Notes: generated from the sequence alone by a model not told the origin. Counted from the stretch's first letter, positions 32,221 through 41,252 are shown. The stretch: 64,000 bases of DNA from Bradyrhizobium diazoefficiens (GCF_018129965.1 NZ_JAFCKW010000003.1:338501-402500); one strand, 5' to 3'. A program made the numbers and translations.

Positions 32221-34035
32221 TTACAGCCTGACCGACCCATCGACGACCTGCGCATAAGCCTCGGATGTCAGCGCGACATAGGCGCCGGTCTTCGGATCGA
32301 GCAAGAACAGCGGATCGGTGATCGCACCGGGATCAAATCCCTCACGCGCCAGATCAGCCTTCTTCTGCTTGAACGTCTCGGTCGCATCGAGCTCATGCGA
32401 AAGACGGACGAAGACGGGGCGGGCATAGGCCGGCAGGCGCTGTGCAAGATGCGCGGGCAACGCGGCGATATCGAACCCTTCGTTCACCACGATCGCGCTC
32501 ATGCCGGCGCGGCCGTCGGCGCCGGGAATGCTGACACCGTAGGTGGTGGCGTCGACCACGCCGGCGAAGTCGCGGACGGCGTCGTTGACCTCCGATGTCG
32601 CGACGTTCTCGCCCTTCCAGCGAAACGTGTCGCCGATGCGGTCAACGAAATGAAAGAAGCCCTTGCCGTCGAGGCGCATCAGATCGCCGGTGCGGAACCA
32701 GGCGTCGCCCTTGGCAAAGACATCGCGCAGGATCTTCCTCTCGGTCTCGCCGGCATCGGTGTAGCCTTCGAAGCGTCCACCGCCCTGATCTGCCGTGCCG
32801 ATACGGCCGACGGCCTCGCCGGCCTCGCCGCGGGCGCAGGCGATGCAGAGGCCTTCTTCGTCGCGCAGCGGCGCGCCGCTGTCGGGATCGAGCTTGACGA
32901 GGCTCGCCGGAAAGCGATGCGCGAGCAACGGCGGGACGCGGCCGATCGCTCCAGGCTGGCCCTCGACGTTGAACAGCGAGAAATTGCCCTCGGTCGCCGC
33001 GTAGAATTCGAGGATGCGGGGAATGGCGAAGCGGGTCTGGAAGTCCTCCCAGATGTCGCCGCGCAGGCCGTTGCCGCAGACCAGACGCAGCCGGTGGCGG
33101 TTCTCGTATTCCGACGGGGGCGCCTTGAGGAGGTAGCGGCAGAGTTCGCCGATATACTGGAACAGCGTGCAGTCGTGCCGGACGACATCGGGCCAGAAAT
33201 TCGAGGCCGAGAATTTGTCCGCGATCACCACCGCGCCGCCGGCCGCCAGCATGCTGCACGGCGCGACGATGCCGCCGACCGAGTGAAACAGCGGCAGGCA
33301 ATCATACAGCCGGTCCTGCGGGGTGGCTCCGGTGAGGCCGGCGAACCAGAACCCCCAGTTGAGAATCCGGCGATGGCTGATGCTGGCCGCTTTCGGCAAG
33401 CCGGTGGTGCCGGACGTATAGATCAGCAAGGCGCGGTCGTTGATCGTGACCTCGCCATGCTCCTCAGGCGAAAGCGGAGCGTCATCGAGCGCCGCGAGCG
33501 CAACGTCGATGGCCCGCTCGCTGCGGGCATCGCCATGGGTCCAGATTTTCGCTTCTGTCTTCAGATGCGGCTTGGCGCTCTCCAGCGTCTCCGCCAGATC
33601 ATGCGCGACGATGATGTGCGAGGGCGCAGCGACGTCGATACAATGCGCGAGCGACTGTCCCAACAGCTTCGTGTTGAGCAGCGTCACCACGCCGCCGACG
33701 CGGCTGATGCCGAGCCAGGCGGCGACATAGTCGATGCCGTTCGGCATGATCAGGCCGACGGTGTCGCCCTTGGCCACACCGACCGAGCGGGCCCAGCGGG
33801 CGTAGCGGTTGATACGTCTGGCGAGCCCGTCATAGTCGAGGCTTGCGTCGTCCGTGACCAGCGCAACGCGGTCGGGCTGGCGCCGCGCCCAATCGTCGAT
33901 GACGTCGGCGAACAAACGGCCCGGCAGCGTCTCGATGCGCGCCGTGAGTTCGATTGCCGTCAGCCAGATTTTCGATGCCGAGGGAACGCGCGCGGCCTTC
34001 GGTTGCTCGATGACGCCGGTGGTCATGTCGTTCAT
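32221..34035 (-). CDS. Long-chain acyl-CoA synthetase, FATP-like
   Basis: A 604-residue enzyme that activates fatty acids with ATP and CoA. It has the P-loop LLIYTSGTTGLPK, the EFYAATEGNFSLFN motif, the hinge TGDLMRLDGKGFFHFVDRIGDTFRWKGENV, and the FATP tail TGTFKxxK-like sequence (here TETFKQKKADL). FATP-type members couple import and activation at the membrane; the N-terminal region has no strong membrane helix. It lies 152 bases upstream of the ACP gene on the same strand, so it may supply that cassette or act alone. Confidence 0.92.
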   Translation of the reverse strand: MNDMTTGVIEQPKAARVPSASKIWLTAIELTARIETLPGRLFADVIDDWARRQPDRVALVTDDASLDYDGLARRINRYARWARSVGVAKGDTVGLIMPNGIDYVAAWLGISRVGGVVTLLNTKLLGQSLAHCIDVAAPSHIIVAHDLAETLESAKPHLKTEAKIWTHGDARSERAIDVALAALDDAPLSPEEHGEVTINDRALLIYTSGTTGLPKAASISHRRILNWGFWFAGLTGATPQDRLYDCLPLFHSVGGIVAPCSMLAAGGAVVIADKFSASNFWPDVVRHDCTLFQYIGELCRYLLKAPPSEYENRHRLRLVCGNGLRGDIWEDFQTRFAIPRILEFYAATEGNFSLFNVEGQPGAIGRVPPLLAHRFPASLVKLDPDSGAPLRDEEGLCIACARGEAGEAVGRIGTADQGGGRFEGYTDAGETERKILRDVFAKGDAWFRTGDLMRLDGKGFFHFVDRIGDTFRWKGENVATSEVNDAVRDFAGVVDATTYGVSIPGADGRAGMSAIVVNEGFDIAALPAHLAQRLPAYARPVFVRLSHELDATETFKQKKADLAREGFDPGAITDPLFLLDPKTGAYVALTSEAYAQVVDGSVRL

Positions 34036-34269
34036 TCTTTCGGAATGTGCCCTGCTGATGGCGACAGCTTAGTCCGTGCGCCCTGCCCAGGTGTTAAAAG
34101 ACAAGGTAAAGGCCGGATCGTGCGCGATTAACTCTAGTCATCCTTTACCAAGCCGACGGGATCGGCGTGCGGTCTGCTGCGATTCTTGCGATACCAAGGC
34201 GATAACGCTGAAGGCTGCGCTCGCCCTCCACGTCTTTTGCGAGCGGTGCGGCGGCAGGGGATGCAAACG

Positions 34270-35250
34270 ATGATGAACAGGCGACATTTCCTGGGCAGCG
34301 CAGCCTGTGCCGCAGCAGTGCTCGCCACACCGCGCGCGTTTGCGACCGGAAATCCCTCCTATCCCTCGCGCAGCGTGAAGTGGGTGGTGCCTTACGCCGC
34401 GGGCGGCGCGACCGACGTGCTGTCGCGCCTGCTATGCCAGCGCCTGTCCGAGCGGCTGGGCCAGAGCTTCGTGGTCGAGAACAAGCCTGGCGCCGGCAGC
34501 AATATCGGGACACAGGCGGTCATCGCGTCGCCCCCCGACGGTTACACATTGCTGCTGACCTCGACCGCCAATGCAATCAACGCCTCGTTCGATCCGGCGC
34601 TGCCGTACGATTTCGCCAAGGGTATCGCACCGGTTGCCGGCATCGCCCGGATTCCGCTGGTGCTGGTCGTGAGCAACGACCTGCCGGTGAAGACCGTCGC
34701 CGACTTCATCGCCTACGCCAAGTCCAATCCAGGCAAGATGTCGATCGCCTCTTCGGGCATCGGCACCTCGCTGCATCTCTCCGGCGAACTGTTCAAGTCG
34801 ATGGCCGGCGTGCAATTCACCCACGTGCCGTATCGCGGCTCGGCGCCAGGATTGACCGACGTCATCAGCGGCCAGATCCAGGGCATGTTCGACAACGTCA
34901 CCTCGTCATTCGAGCTGGTGCGCGCCGGCAAGCTGCGCGCGCTCGGCGTGACCACGCGCGAACGCTCGGAGATCTTGCCGGATGTGCCGCCCATCGCCGA
35001 GACGCTGCCCGGCTACGAGACGAGCTCATTCTATGGCGTTGGCGCGCCCCACGAAACGCCGCGCGAGATCGTCGACCTGCTCAATCGCGAGATCGACACC
35101 GCGCTCTCCGACGCCGAGATCAAGGCCCGCGTCGCCGAACTCGGCGCCATTCCCTTGCACGGCACTGCCGGCGAATTCGGCGCCATGCTGGCGGCGGAGA
35201 CCGACCGCTGGCGCAAGGTCGTGGAGTTGTCGGGAGCCAAGAAAGAATAG
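34270..35250 (+). CDS. Tripartite tricarboxylate transporter substrate-binding protein (TctC/Bug), orphan
   Basis: A 326-residue periplasmic receptor with a Tat-like signal (MNRRHFLGSAACAAAVLATPRAFA) and the Bug-family blocks VVPYAAGGATDVLSRLL, VVENKPGAGSNIGTQAV, SPPDGYTLLL and HVPYRGSAPGLTDVISGQIQ. It binds a carboxylate for a TctAB transporter, but no tctA or tctB gene lies nearby, a common situation for Bug proteins. ATG 34270 is chosen since AGGGG is 9 bases upstream; ATG 34261 and 34273 are in frame. It is divergent from the acyl-CoA synthetase gene. Confidence 0.9.
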   Translation: MMNRRHFLGSAACAAAVLATPRAFATGNPSYPSRSVKWVVPYAAGGATDVLSRLLCQRLSERLGQSFVVENKPGAGSNIGTQAVIASPPDGYTLLLTSTANAINASFDPALPYDFAKGIAPVAGIARIPLVLVVSNDLPVKTVADFIAYAKSNPGKMSIASSGIGTSLHLSGELFKSMAGVQFTHVPYRGSAPGLTDVISGQIQGMFDNVTSSFELVRAGKLRALGVTTRERSEILPDVPPIAETLPGYETSSFYGVGAPHETPREIVDLLNREIDTALSDAEIKARVAELGAIPLHGTAGEFGAMLAAETDRWRKVVELSGAKKE

Positions 35251-35267
35251 CAGCGGTCTCGCCAGCG

Positions 35268-35537
35268 CTAGCCACTTCTCCTGTGGCGCAAGCGCGCCGG
35301 CGGCACATCGACCGGATAATAGGGATTGAGATCGCAGCTTGCCGAGAGGCCGGATGCCGTGGCGCGGCACTGTAGCACCGAGCTGAAGGAGCAATCGTAC
35401 CAATCGCCGCCGCCCCCGCTCGCACCCGAATAGACATGCAGGCAGACGGGGTAGCGGGGATCGAAGGTCTGCGCGTGCGCGGGCGCGGCCGCGAGCCATG
35501 CACCGGCGATCATGACCAGGCTGAACGAGCAACGCAT
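35268..35537 (-). CDS. DUF3551 secreted protein, second copy
   Basis: An 89-residue protein with a signal peptide (FSLVMIAGAWLAAAPAHA) and the DUF3551 pattern DPRYPVCLHVY, YDCSFSS, QCRATASG, SCDLNPYY. Four Cys may form two disulphides. The family is almost restricted to Bradyrhizobium and relatives; function unknown. It lies 5 bases after a near-identical gene, so the two arose by tandem duplication. Confidence 0.8.
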   Translation of the reverse strand: MRCSFSLVMIAGAWLAAAPAHAQTFDPRYPVCLHVYSGASGGGGDWYDCSFSSVLQCRATASGLSASCDLNPYYPVDVPPARLRHRRSG

Positions 35538-35542
35538 GGACG

Positions 35543-35830
35543 CTAGTGCTCTTTCTTGTGGCGACGGCGCGGCGCCGGCGGCGGTTCGTTGGCGGCGTAA
35601 TAGGGATTGACGTCGCAGCTCGCGGAGCGGCCCGAGGCCGTGGCACGGCACTGCGGGATCGACGTAAAGGAGCAATCGAAATAGTCCCCGCCACCGCCCC
35701 AGCCGCCGGGCGAGTAAACGTGCATGCACACCGGGTAGCGTGGATCGTAGGTCTGGGCGCTGGCATCTGACGCCACGAACAGCGTGGCAATCGCGGTGAG
35801 GGTCAGGATCGGCAAGCGCATTGTAGACAT
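35543..35830 (-). CDS. DUF3551 secreted protein, first copy
   Basis: A 95-residue paralogue of the next gene: signal peptide (LPILTLTAIATLFVASDASA), then DPRYPVCMHVYSPGG, FDCSFTS, QCRATASGRSASCDVNPYYA and a basic tail RRRHKKEH absent from the other copy, which ends RLRHRRSG. Predicted periplasmic or secreted. ATG 35821 is an alternative start. Confidence 0.8.
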   Translation of the reverse strand: MSTMRLPILTLTAIATLFVASDASAQTYDPRYPVCMHVYSPGGWGGGGDYFDCSFTSIPQCRATASGRSASCDVNPYYAANEPPPAPRRRHKKEH

Positions 35831-35982
35831 CCTCGAATCGATGGGGCCGTCGGAGCTGATGCCGACAGCCTCCTATGGCACAACACCACGCCGGAGGCGA
35901 CTGTTCCCGGAACCATATGACGGCAAGGTGAGTGCGGTGCGTGATGCACCGCACGAAGGCGACAGGCTTTGCCTGGATGCCG

Positions 35983-37860
35983 CTATCCGCCGACCCCCTG
36001 CAGAACGAGCCTGTTCAACCGTGCGGCAAACGCCGCGGGGTCTTCCGGCAGCTCGCCGTCCAGGATCTGCGCCTGTTCGAGCAGGAGCAGGCTGAGGTCA
36101 TCGACGTCCCTGGAGCCGGCCTGCGCCCGCGTGATCGCCGTGACCATCGGGTGACGCAAATTGATCTCGAGGATCGGCTTGGTGCGCATGCCGCGGTTCT
36201 GCTGCGACAGGATGCGCTCCAGCTCCCGGCTCGGCCCCTGGCTATCGGCAACGAGGCAGGAGGCCGAGCTGGTCAGGCGCGTCGAGGCCTTGACGTCGCT
36301 CACGCGCTCGCCGAGCGCGGCCTTGATCACCGCGATGGTGGCGGCCTCATCCGCCGCCGGCTCGTCCTTTCGGGCTTCGTCGGTCTCGTCCGTGCGCGGG
36401 ATCAGGTCGAGATTGAGATCACCCTGGCTCAGCGACTTCAGCGGCTTGCCGTCGAAATCCGTCGGCATCGAGGTCCAGAACGCATCGACCGGATCGGACA
36501 GCAGCAGCACCTCGATGCCGCGTGCGGACGCCGCTTCCAGCCGCGGATTGGACTTCAGCCGCTCGATGCTGTCGCCGACGAGGTAGTAGATTTCGGTCTG
36601 GTTCGGCTTGAAACCGGCGATGACGTCCTTCAGCGAGCGCTTCTCGCCCGTCGTGGTGGTGAAGCGCGACAGCGCGAGCAGCTTTTCGCGGCGCTCGAAA
36701 TCTTCGTAGATGCCTTCCTTCAGCACCGCGCCGAAAGCGTCCCATATCCTGGTAAAGTTCTCCGGGTCCTTGTCGGCGAGGCTTTCCAGCTCCGTTACGA
36801 CGCGCGTCGCCACGGCCTTGCGGATCTGCGCGAGCTGCGGATTGTTCTGCAGCATCTCGCGCGAGATGTTGAGCGGGAGATCCTCGCTGTCGACGACGCC
36901 GCGGATGAAGCGGAGATAACCCGGCAGCAGATCGGCATCGTCGGTGATGAAGACGCGGCGGACATAGAGCTTGACGCGCCCCTTGCGCGCGGGCTCGAAC
37001 AGGTCGAACGGCTTGGTCGAGGGCGCAAACAGCAGCACGGCGTAGGAGTAGCGTCCCTCCGCGCGGTAGTGCAGCGTCATCGCGGGGTCGTCGAAGGCCG
37101 TGGCGATCTGCTGATAGGCCTTCTTGTAGTCCTCCGGCGTCAGCTCGGATTTCGAACGCTGCCACAGCGCGCTCGCCGAATTGATCTGGCGCGGCTCGCC
37201 CTCTTCCGGCACGAATTCGATCGGGAAGAGAATGTTGTCGGAATAGGCGCTGATGATGCGCTCGATCTCGTAGCTCTCGAGATACTTTTTCGCGTCCTCC
37301 TTGAGATGCAGCACGATCTCGGTGCCGCGCGCCACGCGCGCCGCGTCCTCCTCGCTGGCCCGTGCGATCTCGAAGCCGGAGCCGCCCGACGACGTCCAGG
37401 TCCAGACGTCGCTCTCGCCGGCGCGGCGGCTGACAACCACGATCTTTTCGGCCACCATGAAGGCGGAATAGAAGCCGACGCCGAACTGGCCGATCAGGCC
37501 GAGCCCGTCCTTGGCCTCCTTCAGCTTCGAGACGAAGGCCTTGGTGCCGGAGCGGGCGATGGTGCCGAGATGGTCGATCAGCTCCTGCCGCTCCATGCCG
37601 ATGCCGTTATCGGCAATCGTGAGCGTGGTCGCCGCCTTGTTCGGGATGATCCGGATCTTGAGGGCGTCGCCCTCGCCCATCAGGGCCGGATTGGCGATAG
37701 CCTCATAGCGCAGCTTGTCGCAGGCGTCCGAGGCGTTGGAGACGAGCTCCCGCAGAAAGATATCGGTCTCGGAATAGACCGAATGCACCATGAGGTGCAG
37801 CAGCTCGGAAACCTCGGCCTGGAATGGCTGCGTATGCGCGGCTGTATCTGACGTCGTCAT
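35983..37860 (-). CDS. htpG: Molecular chaperone HtpG (Hsp90)
   Basis: A 625-residue Hsp90 with the ATP-binding motifs [43 protein letters not shown] and [13 protein letters not shown], then the middle domain [39 protein letters not shown] and the shorter bacterial C-terminal dimer domain. It assists folding of client proteins under heat or oxidative stress. Length fits the family (about 625). It is a single gene, and its downstream region holds no EcfG match. It is separated from the DUF3551 copies by about 150 bases. Confidence 0.97.
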   Translation of the reverse strand: MTTSDTAAHTQPFQAEVSELLHLMVHSVYSETDIFLRELVSNASDACDKLRYEAIANPALMGEGDALKIRIIPNKAATTLTIADNGIGMERQELIDHLGTIARSGTKAFVSKLKEAKDGLGLIGQFGVGFYSAFMVAEKIVVVSRRAGESDVWTWTSSGGSGFEIARASEEDAARVARGTEIVLHLKEDAKKYLESYEIERIISAYSDNILFPIEFVPEEGEPRQINSASALWQRSKSELTPEDYKKAYQQIATAFDDPAMTLHYRAEGRYSYAVLLFAPSTKPFDLFEPARKGRVKLYVRRVFITDDADLLPGYLRFIRGVVDSEDLPLNISREMLQNNPQLAQIRKAVATRVVTELESLADKDPENFTRIWDAFGAVLKEGIYEDFERREKLLALSRFTTTTGEKRSLKDVIAGFKPNQTEIYYLVGDSIERLKSNPRLEAASARGIEVLLLSDPVDAFWTSMPTDFDGKPLKSLSQGDLNLDLIPRTDETDEARKDEPAADEAATIAVIKAALGERVSDVKASTRLTSSASCLVADSQGPSRELERILSQQNRGMRTKPILEINLRHPMVTAITRAQAGSRDVDDLSLLLLEQAQILDGELPEDPAAFAARLNRLVLQGVGG

Positions 37861-37982
37861 GCGTTTACCCGGTCAATCGAAATGGGAAGAAACCGGGGAT
37901 ATAGCGCGACGGCAGGGGGGATCAAGTGGACGTGAGACATCGCCCGCCCATCATGAGGGCGGCTTGTCCGCGGAGCGGCGGC

Positions 37983-38387
37983 TCAGGTTACACAGCGGCC
38001 GGGCTGGAGCAGCTTGGCGACCTCGGTGAGGGCGCTGACCATCGGCTCGCAGGCCAGAGTGGGCTTGGTGCGGCCCTGTTGCTGGTCCTTCAGCAAGGAC
38101 GGCGCCTTCGCGCTGCCGGTCTCGATCGATGCGGGGACCCGTAGCAGGATCGACGTATTCGCAAGATCGTTCAGCTGCATCGACACGGTGCGGCTGGGAA
38201 CTCCCGTCCTGGTTTCGGCGAGACGGTCGGATTTACCGGAGCGGTTGATGTTCTGGCCAGGCTGGTCGGCCTTGGCGGCAACGGCCTGCCAGCGATCGGC
38301 GAGATCGTGCCCGGAGGCCAATTGCGCGGCTCCAAGCGCGAAGGTGATCGCGACGGCACCGAAAAATGCTTTTTGAATCTGTGACAT
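37983..38387 (-). CDS. Hypothetical secreted protein
   Basis: A 134-residue protein with a signal peptide (AFFGAVAITFALGAAQLASG), then a polar mature part with one Cys pair (LACEPMVSALTEVAKLLQPGRCVT at the end). No family recognised. ATG 38387 starts at the signal peptide; a longer frame begins 13 residues earlier. It lies 122 bases upstream of htpG on the same strand. Confidence 0.6.
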   Translation of the reverse strand: MSQIQKAFFGAVAITFALGAAQLASGHDLADRWQAVAAKADQPGQNINRSGKSDRLAETRTGVPSRTVSMQLNDLANTSILLRVPASIETGSAKAPSLLKDQQQGRTKPTLACEPMVSALTEVAKLLQPGRCVT

Positions 38388-38521
38388 GGCTGTCGATCCC
38401 TCGCCACATGGCGATCGCGGGAACAACGTTGGCAGACGCCCGCAAGTTCTCAGGCGTTAAGATCACTTAACCGTGTGCGAAACTCACCGCAGGCTGCACA
38501 AAAACTTTCGCTTACCCTGGA

Positions 38522-38631
38522 ACGACTCGCGTGCCCATGAGTCGTCTCAACAGCCGGCTATTCCCCCCTGCCCCATAAGCCGGCGACGTAGGGCGCGACT
38601 GTGGTGATGCCAGTCGCGCCTTACTTTTATT
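38522..38631 (+). ncRNA. Candidate small RNA with C-rich loop and intrinsic terminator
   Basis: The 250-base gap between two minus-strand genes holds three perfect stems in series on the plus strand: ACGACTC / GAGTCGT (38522-38545), GCCGGCT / AGCCGGC (38553-38584) with an 18-base loop that contains CCCCCC-TG-CCCC, and GGCGCGACTG / CAGTCGCGCC (38592-38620) followed by TTACTTTTATT. The last is a good plus-strand terminator, yet no plus-strand protein gene ends here. C-rich loops can pair with ribosome-binding sites, as in several alphaproteobacterial small RNAs. The stem 1 region overlaps GGAAC-N17-GTC, one base off the EcfG consensus, so the RNA could instead begin near 38548. Confidence 0.5.
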
Positions 38632-38637
38632 CGGCGT

Positions 38638-39252
38638 CTATTTCGCCTTCTCCGCCAGCCACGCCCGTCCCTCGCCATAGAGCTTCTCGACCTCCGGCCC
38701 GGTCAGGCCCGGCATGTCGCGCTTGACCTTGTAGCCGATCAGCTCCTGCATGTAGGCGAGGTGGCGGTAGCCTTCGGGCAGCTCTGCCAGCGCGTTCTGA
38801 TCGAGGCGGAGGGTCGCTGCGGGATCCACCGGGTCGATCCGGTCCTTCTCGTAGATCGGCTGGCGGCGGACGATGCCCCACTTGCCAATACCTGATTGGT
38901 CCAGCCGCTTCTCCAGGAAATCGTAGAAGCGCCCGGTGCAGACGACGTCGCAGACCACGTCATGCACGGGGGCGCGCTGCGAGATTGTCATCTTGGTCTG
39001 GGCGATGGCCCGCTCACCGGCGAGGTCGATGCTGGTGCCGCCGAGGAAATGCAGGATGCGCACGCCCTTGGCAAACCCCTCCTGGCTGACCCGCATGAAC
39101 TCCCGCGCCGGCCCCTGAAACCAGGTCGCGGACATCCAGCCGTCGTCGTGCCAGACGGTGGCAAAGCGCTCCCAATCGCCGGCGTCGCGCCACACCGCCC
39201 AGTTCTCGACGAGGTCGCGAATGGCGAGGCGGTCGAGCAGTTGCTGGTCCAT
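38638..39252 (-). CDS. SnoaL-like / NTF2-fold protein
   Basis: A 204-residue protein beginning with the SnoaL_4 pattern LDRLAIRDLVENWAVWRDAGDWERFATVWHDDGWM, then HFLGGTSIDLAGERAIAQTKMTI and VCTGRFYDFLEK, a cone-shaped NTF2-like fold. The C-terminal extension of about 65 residues is unusual for the domain. Such proteins act as dehydratases, isomerases or dioxygenase small subunits; catalytic residues cannot be assigned. The in-frame upstream extension lacks a ribosome site, so ATG 39252 is chosen. Confidence 0.8.
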   Translation of the reverse strand: MDQQLLDRLAIRDLVENWAVWRDAGDWERFATVWHDDGWMSATWFQGPAREFMRVSQEGFAKGVRILHFLGGTSIDLAGERAIAQTKMTISQRAPVHDVVCDVVCTGRFYDFLEKRLDQSGIGKWGIVRRQPIYEKDRIDPVDPAATLRLDQNALAELPEGYRHLAYMQELIGYKVKRDMPGLTGPEVEKLYGEGRAWLAEKAK

Positions 39253-39406
39253 GGACACATCTCCGGCTGGGATCAATCTGCGCGAGGTATGAGCGGCGAA
39301 ATCGATGCCCGTCAAGCGCGCCAAAACCCGACATGAAAAATCCGGCGCACCGCAAGGCACGCCGGATTGGATATTCGTCAGCAAACGTCAGGCCGCAGGC
39401 GCCTTG

Positions 39407-40213
39407 TTACGCCGCAGGCGCCTTCGGTGCGCGGTTGCGCGAATTGCGCTCGAAGAACAGCGCCTGGCTCGCCACCGCTGACACCATCGCGGGCTGGAAC
39501 GGCTTCGAGATCAGGAACGCCGGCTCGGGGCGCTCGCCGGTAAGGAAGCGCTCGGGGTAGGCGGTAATGAACACCACCGGCACCTCGAACGTCTTCAACA
39601 GCTCGTTGACGGCATCGAGGCCGGACGAGCCATCGGCGAGCTGGATGTCGGCGAGGATGAGGCCGGGCCGCTTGTTCTTGGCCAGCGCGACCGCATCAGC
39701 ATGGGTGCGGGCAACGCCGACGACATTGTGGCCGAGATTCTTCACCAGGCTTTCGAGGTCCATGGCGATGAAGGTCTCGTCCTCGATGATCAGCACGTCG
39801 GTGGCGATCTCGGCGGCCATTTCGCGGCCGGCGGTGTCGGCCAGCCGGCGCGTCTCGGCCACGTCGGTGCCGAGAATGTAGCCGACTTCCTCTTCCGAAA
39901 ATCCTTCGAGCGAGAGCAGCAGGAATGCCTGCCGCGGCAGCGGCGTGATGTTCGACAGACGCCGCTCGGGCGGCATCGGCAAGGTGGCCACCTCGGTATC
40001 GTCGTTGACGGAGACCGAATTCCAGATCTGGGTGAAGAGCCGGAACAAGCCGACGCGCGGTCCATGGCTTTCATCAAGCACGGAGGGATCTCCGAGCATG
40101 GCCTCCAACATGGCTGCAACATAGGCATCACCGGAGGCCTGGTTGCCCGTCAGGGCGCGCGCATACCGGCGCAACAACGGCAAGTGTTCAGCAACGAGCT
40201 GCGAACGGGACAT
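39407..40213 (-). CDS. phyR: General stress response regulator PhyR
   Basis: PhyR is the switch of the alphaproteobacterial general stress response. When phosphorylated, its N-terminal sigma-like domain binds the anti-sigma factor NepR and frees EcfG. The 268-residue protein shows the two parts: sigma2/sigma4-like helices (LPLLRRYARALTGN, and LPRQAFLLLSLEGFSEEEVGYILG) and a receiver domain from about residue 140 with DVLIIEDETFIAMDLE, phospho-acceptor Asp in LILADIQLADGSSG, and the Lys of ISKPFQP. ATG 40213 has GGAG at 5 bases; ATG 40228 is in frame. It is divergent from nepR. Confidence 0.97.
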   Translation of the reverse strand: MSRSQLVAEHLPLLRRYARALTGNQASGDAYVAAMLEAMLGDPSVLDESHGPRVGLFRLFTQIWNSVSVNDDTEVATLPMPPERRLSNITPLPRQAFLLLSLEGFSEEEVGYILGTDVAETRRLADTAGREMAAEIATDVLIIEDETFIAMDLESLVKNLGHNVVGVARTHADAVALAKNKRPGLILADIQLADGSSGLDAVNELLKTFEVPVVFITAYPERFLTGERPEPAFLISKPFQPAMVSAVASQALFFERNSRNRAPKAPAA

Positions 40214-40251
40214 CCCCACTCCATTCATTTCGGGTCAAACCTTAAAAACCA

Positions 40252-40278
40252 GGAACTGCGAGGGGAGGCCCGGGTTCC
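40252..40278. promoter_or_regulatory. Bidirectional EcfG-type promoter between phyR and nepR-ecfG
   Basis: GGAAC at 40252-40256, 17 bases, GTTCC at 40274-40278. Because the -35 and -10 words are reverse complements in part, both strands read GGAAC-N17-GTT: plus towards nepR-ecfG, minus towards phyR (leader about 30 bases). This gives positive autoregulation of the whole stress switch. Confidence 0.75.
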
Positions 40279-40309
40279 CCTCCTGGAGCAGATTACGCCT
40301 CAGGCCAAG

Positions 40310-40336
40310 AAAAGTTCCCCCGGTCCGGGAACTTTT
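40310..40336. other. Perfect hairpin in the nepR leader
   Basis: AAAAGTTCCC, a 7-base loop, GGGAACTTTT: a perfect 10-base stem flanked by A and T, like an intrinsic terminator, in the leader about 100 bases before nepR. It also repeats the GGAAC word. It might attenuate transcription started at the EcfG promoter or be a binding site. Confidence 0.5.
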
Positions 40337-40435
40337 TGTCGAACCTGGAATTGACCTCGTCCAGGGAACGGATCCCGGTTGAGAAAACTTCTCTATTTTA
40401 CAGTCACTTAACTCGGGGAAACGTGGAACAGGTCA

Positions 40436-40669
40436 ATGAAAGATCTCAAGTCTCAAGCCAGCAAAAGCACGACCCCCGGCAAGGGAGGCCTTACGCCGGA
40501 GATCCAATCCCGGATCGGGCATCAGCTGCGCGCCATGTACGATGACGTGGTGCGACAGGGGGTTCCGGACCGGTTCGCGGAACTGATCAAGAAGCTCGAT
40601 GCGCCGGGAGGCGCACCCCAAGTGGAAACGGACGGGGGCTCCAGCGACAACAACAATGGGAGGGATTGA
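40436..40669 (+). CDS. nepR: Anti-sigma factor NepR
   Basis: A 77-residue protein with the NepR core LTPEIQSRIGHQLRAMYDDVVRQGVPDRFAELIKKLD, two amphipathic helices that hold EcfG inactive until phosphorylated PhyR takes them. The N and C ends are disordered and polar. Its TGA shares one base with the ATG of ecfG (TGATG), so the pair is made in a fixed ratio. Confidence 0.95.
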   Translation: MKDLKSQASKSTTPGKGGLTPEIQSRIGHQLRAMYDDVVRQGVPDRFAELIKKLDAPGGAPQVETDGGSSDNNNGRD

Positions 40670-41217
40670 TGCCTCTCACGGATTCCCTGCGTGACGACAT
40701 CCTCGCGGCCGTGCCCAGTTTGCGCGCGTTTGCGATCTCTCTCAGCGGCAACGCGGATCGCGCCGACGATCTGGTGCAGGAGACGCTGTTGCGCGCCCTC
40801 GCCAACATCGACTCGTTTCAGCCCGGCTCGAACCTGCCGGCATGGCTGTTCACGATCTTGCGCAACCTGTTCCGCTCCGACTATCGCAAGCGGCGGCGGG
40901 AGGTGGAGGATGCCGAAGGCAACTATGCCAAGACGCTCAAGACCCAGCCTTCTCAGAATGCGCATCTCGAATTCGAAGAGTTTCGCGGCGCGCTCGAGAA
41001 GCTTCCGCAGGACCAGCGGGAGGCCTTGATCCTAGTCGGCGCCTCCGGCTTCTCCTATGAAGATGCGGCCGCGATTTGCGGCTGCGCGGTCGGCACCATC
41101 AAGAGCCGCGTCAATCGCGCGCGCTCGAAGCTCGCCGCGTTGCTCTACGTCGACGGTGCCGAAGACTTCGGTCCCGACGAGACCATTCGTGCCGTGATCG
41201 GCGGCAGCGGCGGATAG
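40669..41217 (+). CDS. ecfG: ECF sigma factor EcfG
   Basis: The general stress sigma factor of alphaproteobacteria. The 182-residue protein has region 2 (FAISLSGNADRADDLVQETLLRALANIDSF) and region 4 (LEKLPQDQREALILVGASGFSYEDAAAICGCAVGTIKSRVNRARSKLAALL). It recognises GGAAC-N16/17-cGTT, the words seen at 17031, 24779, 29712 and 40252. ATG 40669 is preferred to TTG 40666; it overlaps the NepR stop and has GGGAGG upstream. Confidence 0.96.
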   Translation: MPLTDSLRDDILAAVPSLRAFAISLSGNADRADDLVQETLLRALANIDSFQPGSNLPAWLFTILRNLFRSDYRKRRREVEDAEGNYAKTLKTQPSQNAHLEFEEFRGALEKLPQDQREALILVGASGFSYEDAAAICGCAVGTIKSRVNRARSKLAALLYVDGAEDFGPDETIRAVIGGSGG

Positions 41218-41252
41218 CGCCCGGCGTCAATCATCACAAGACCGGACATGTG

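Noticed and set aside
32119..34131. 670-codon open frame antisense to the FATP-type ligase
   Set aside because: Shadow of a strong coding region; no family, and no ribosome site at its start.
35932..37851. 639-codon open frame antisense to htpG
   Set aside because: Complement of a highly conserved gene; the translation is low in complexity.
40365..40390. Second EcfG promoter in front of nepR (GGAAC at 40365)
   Set aside because: The bases at the proper distance are ACT or CTT and not GTT, so the match is incomplete.
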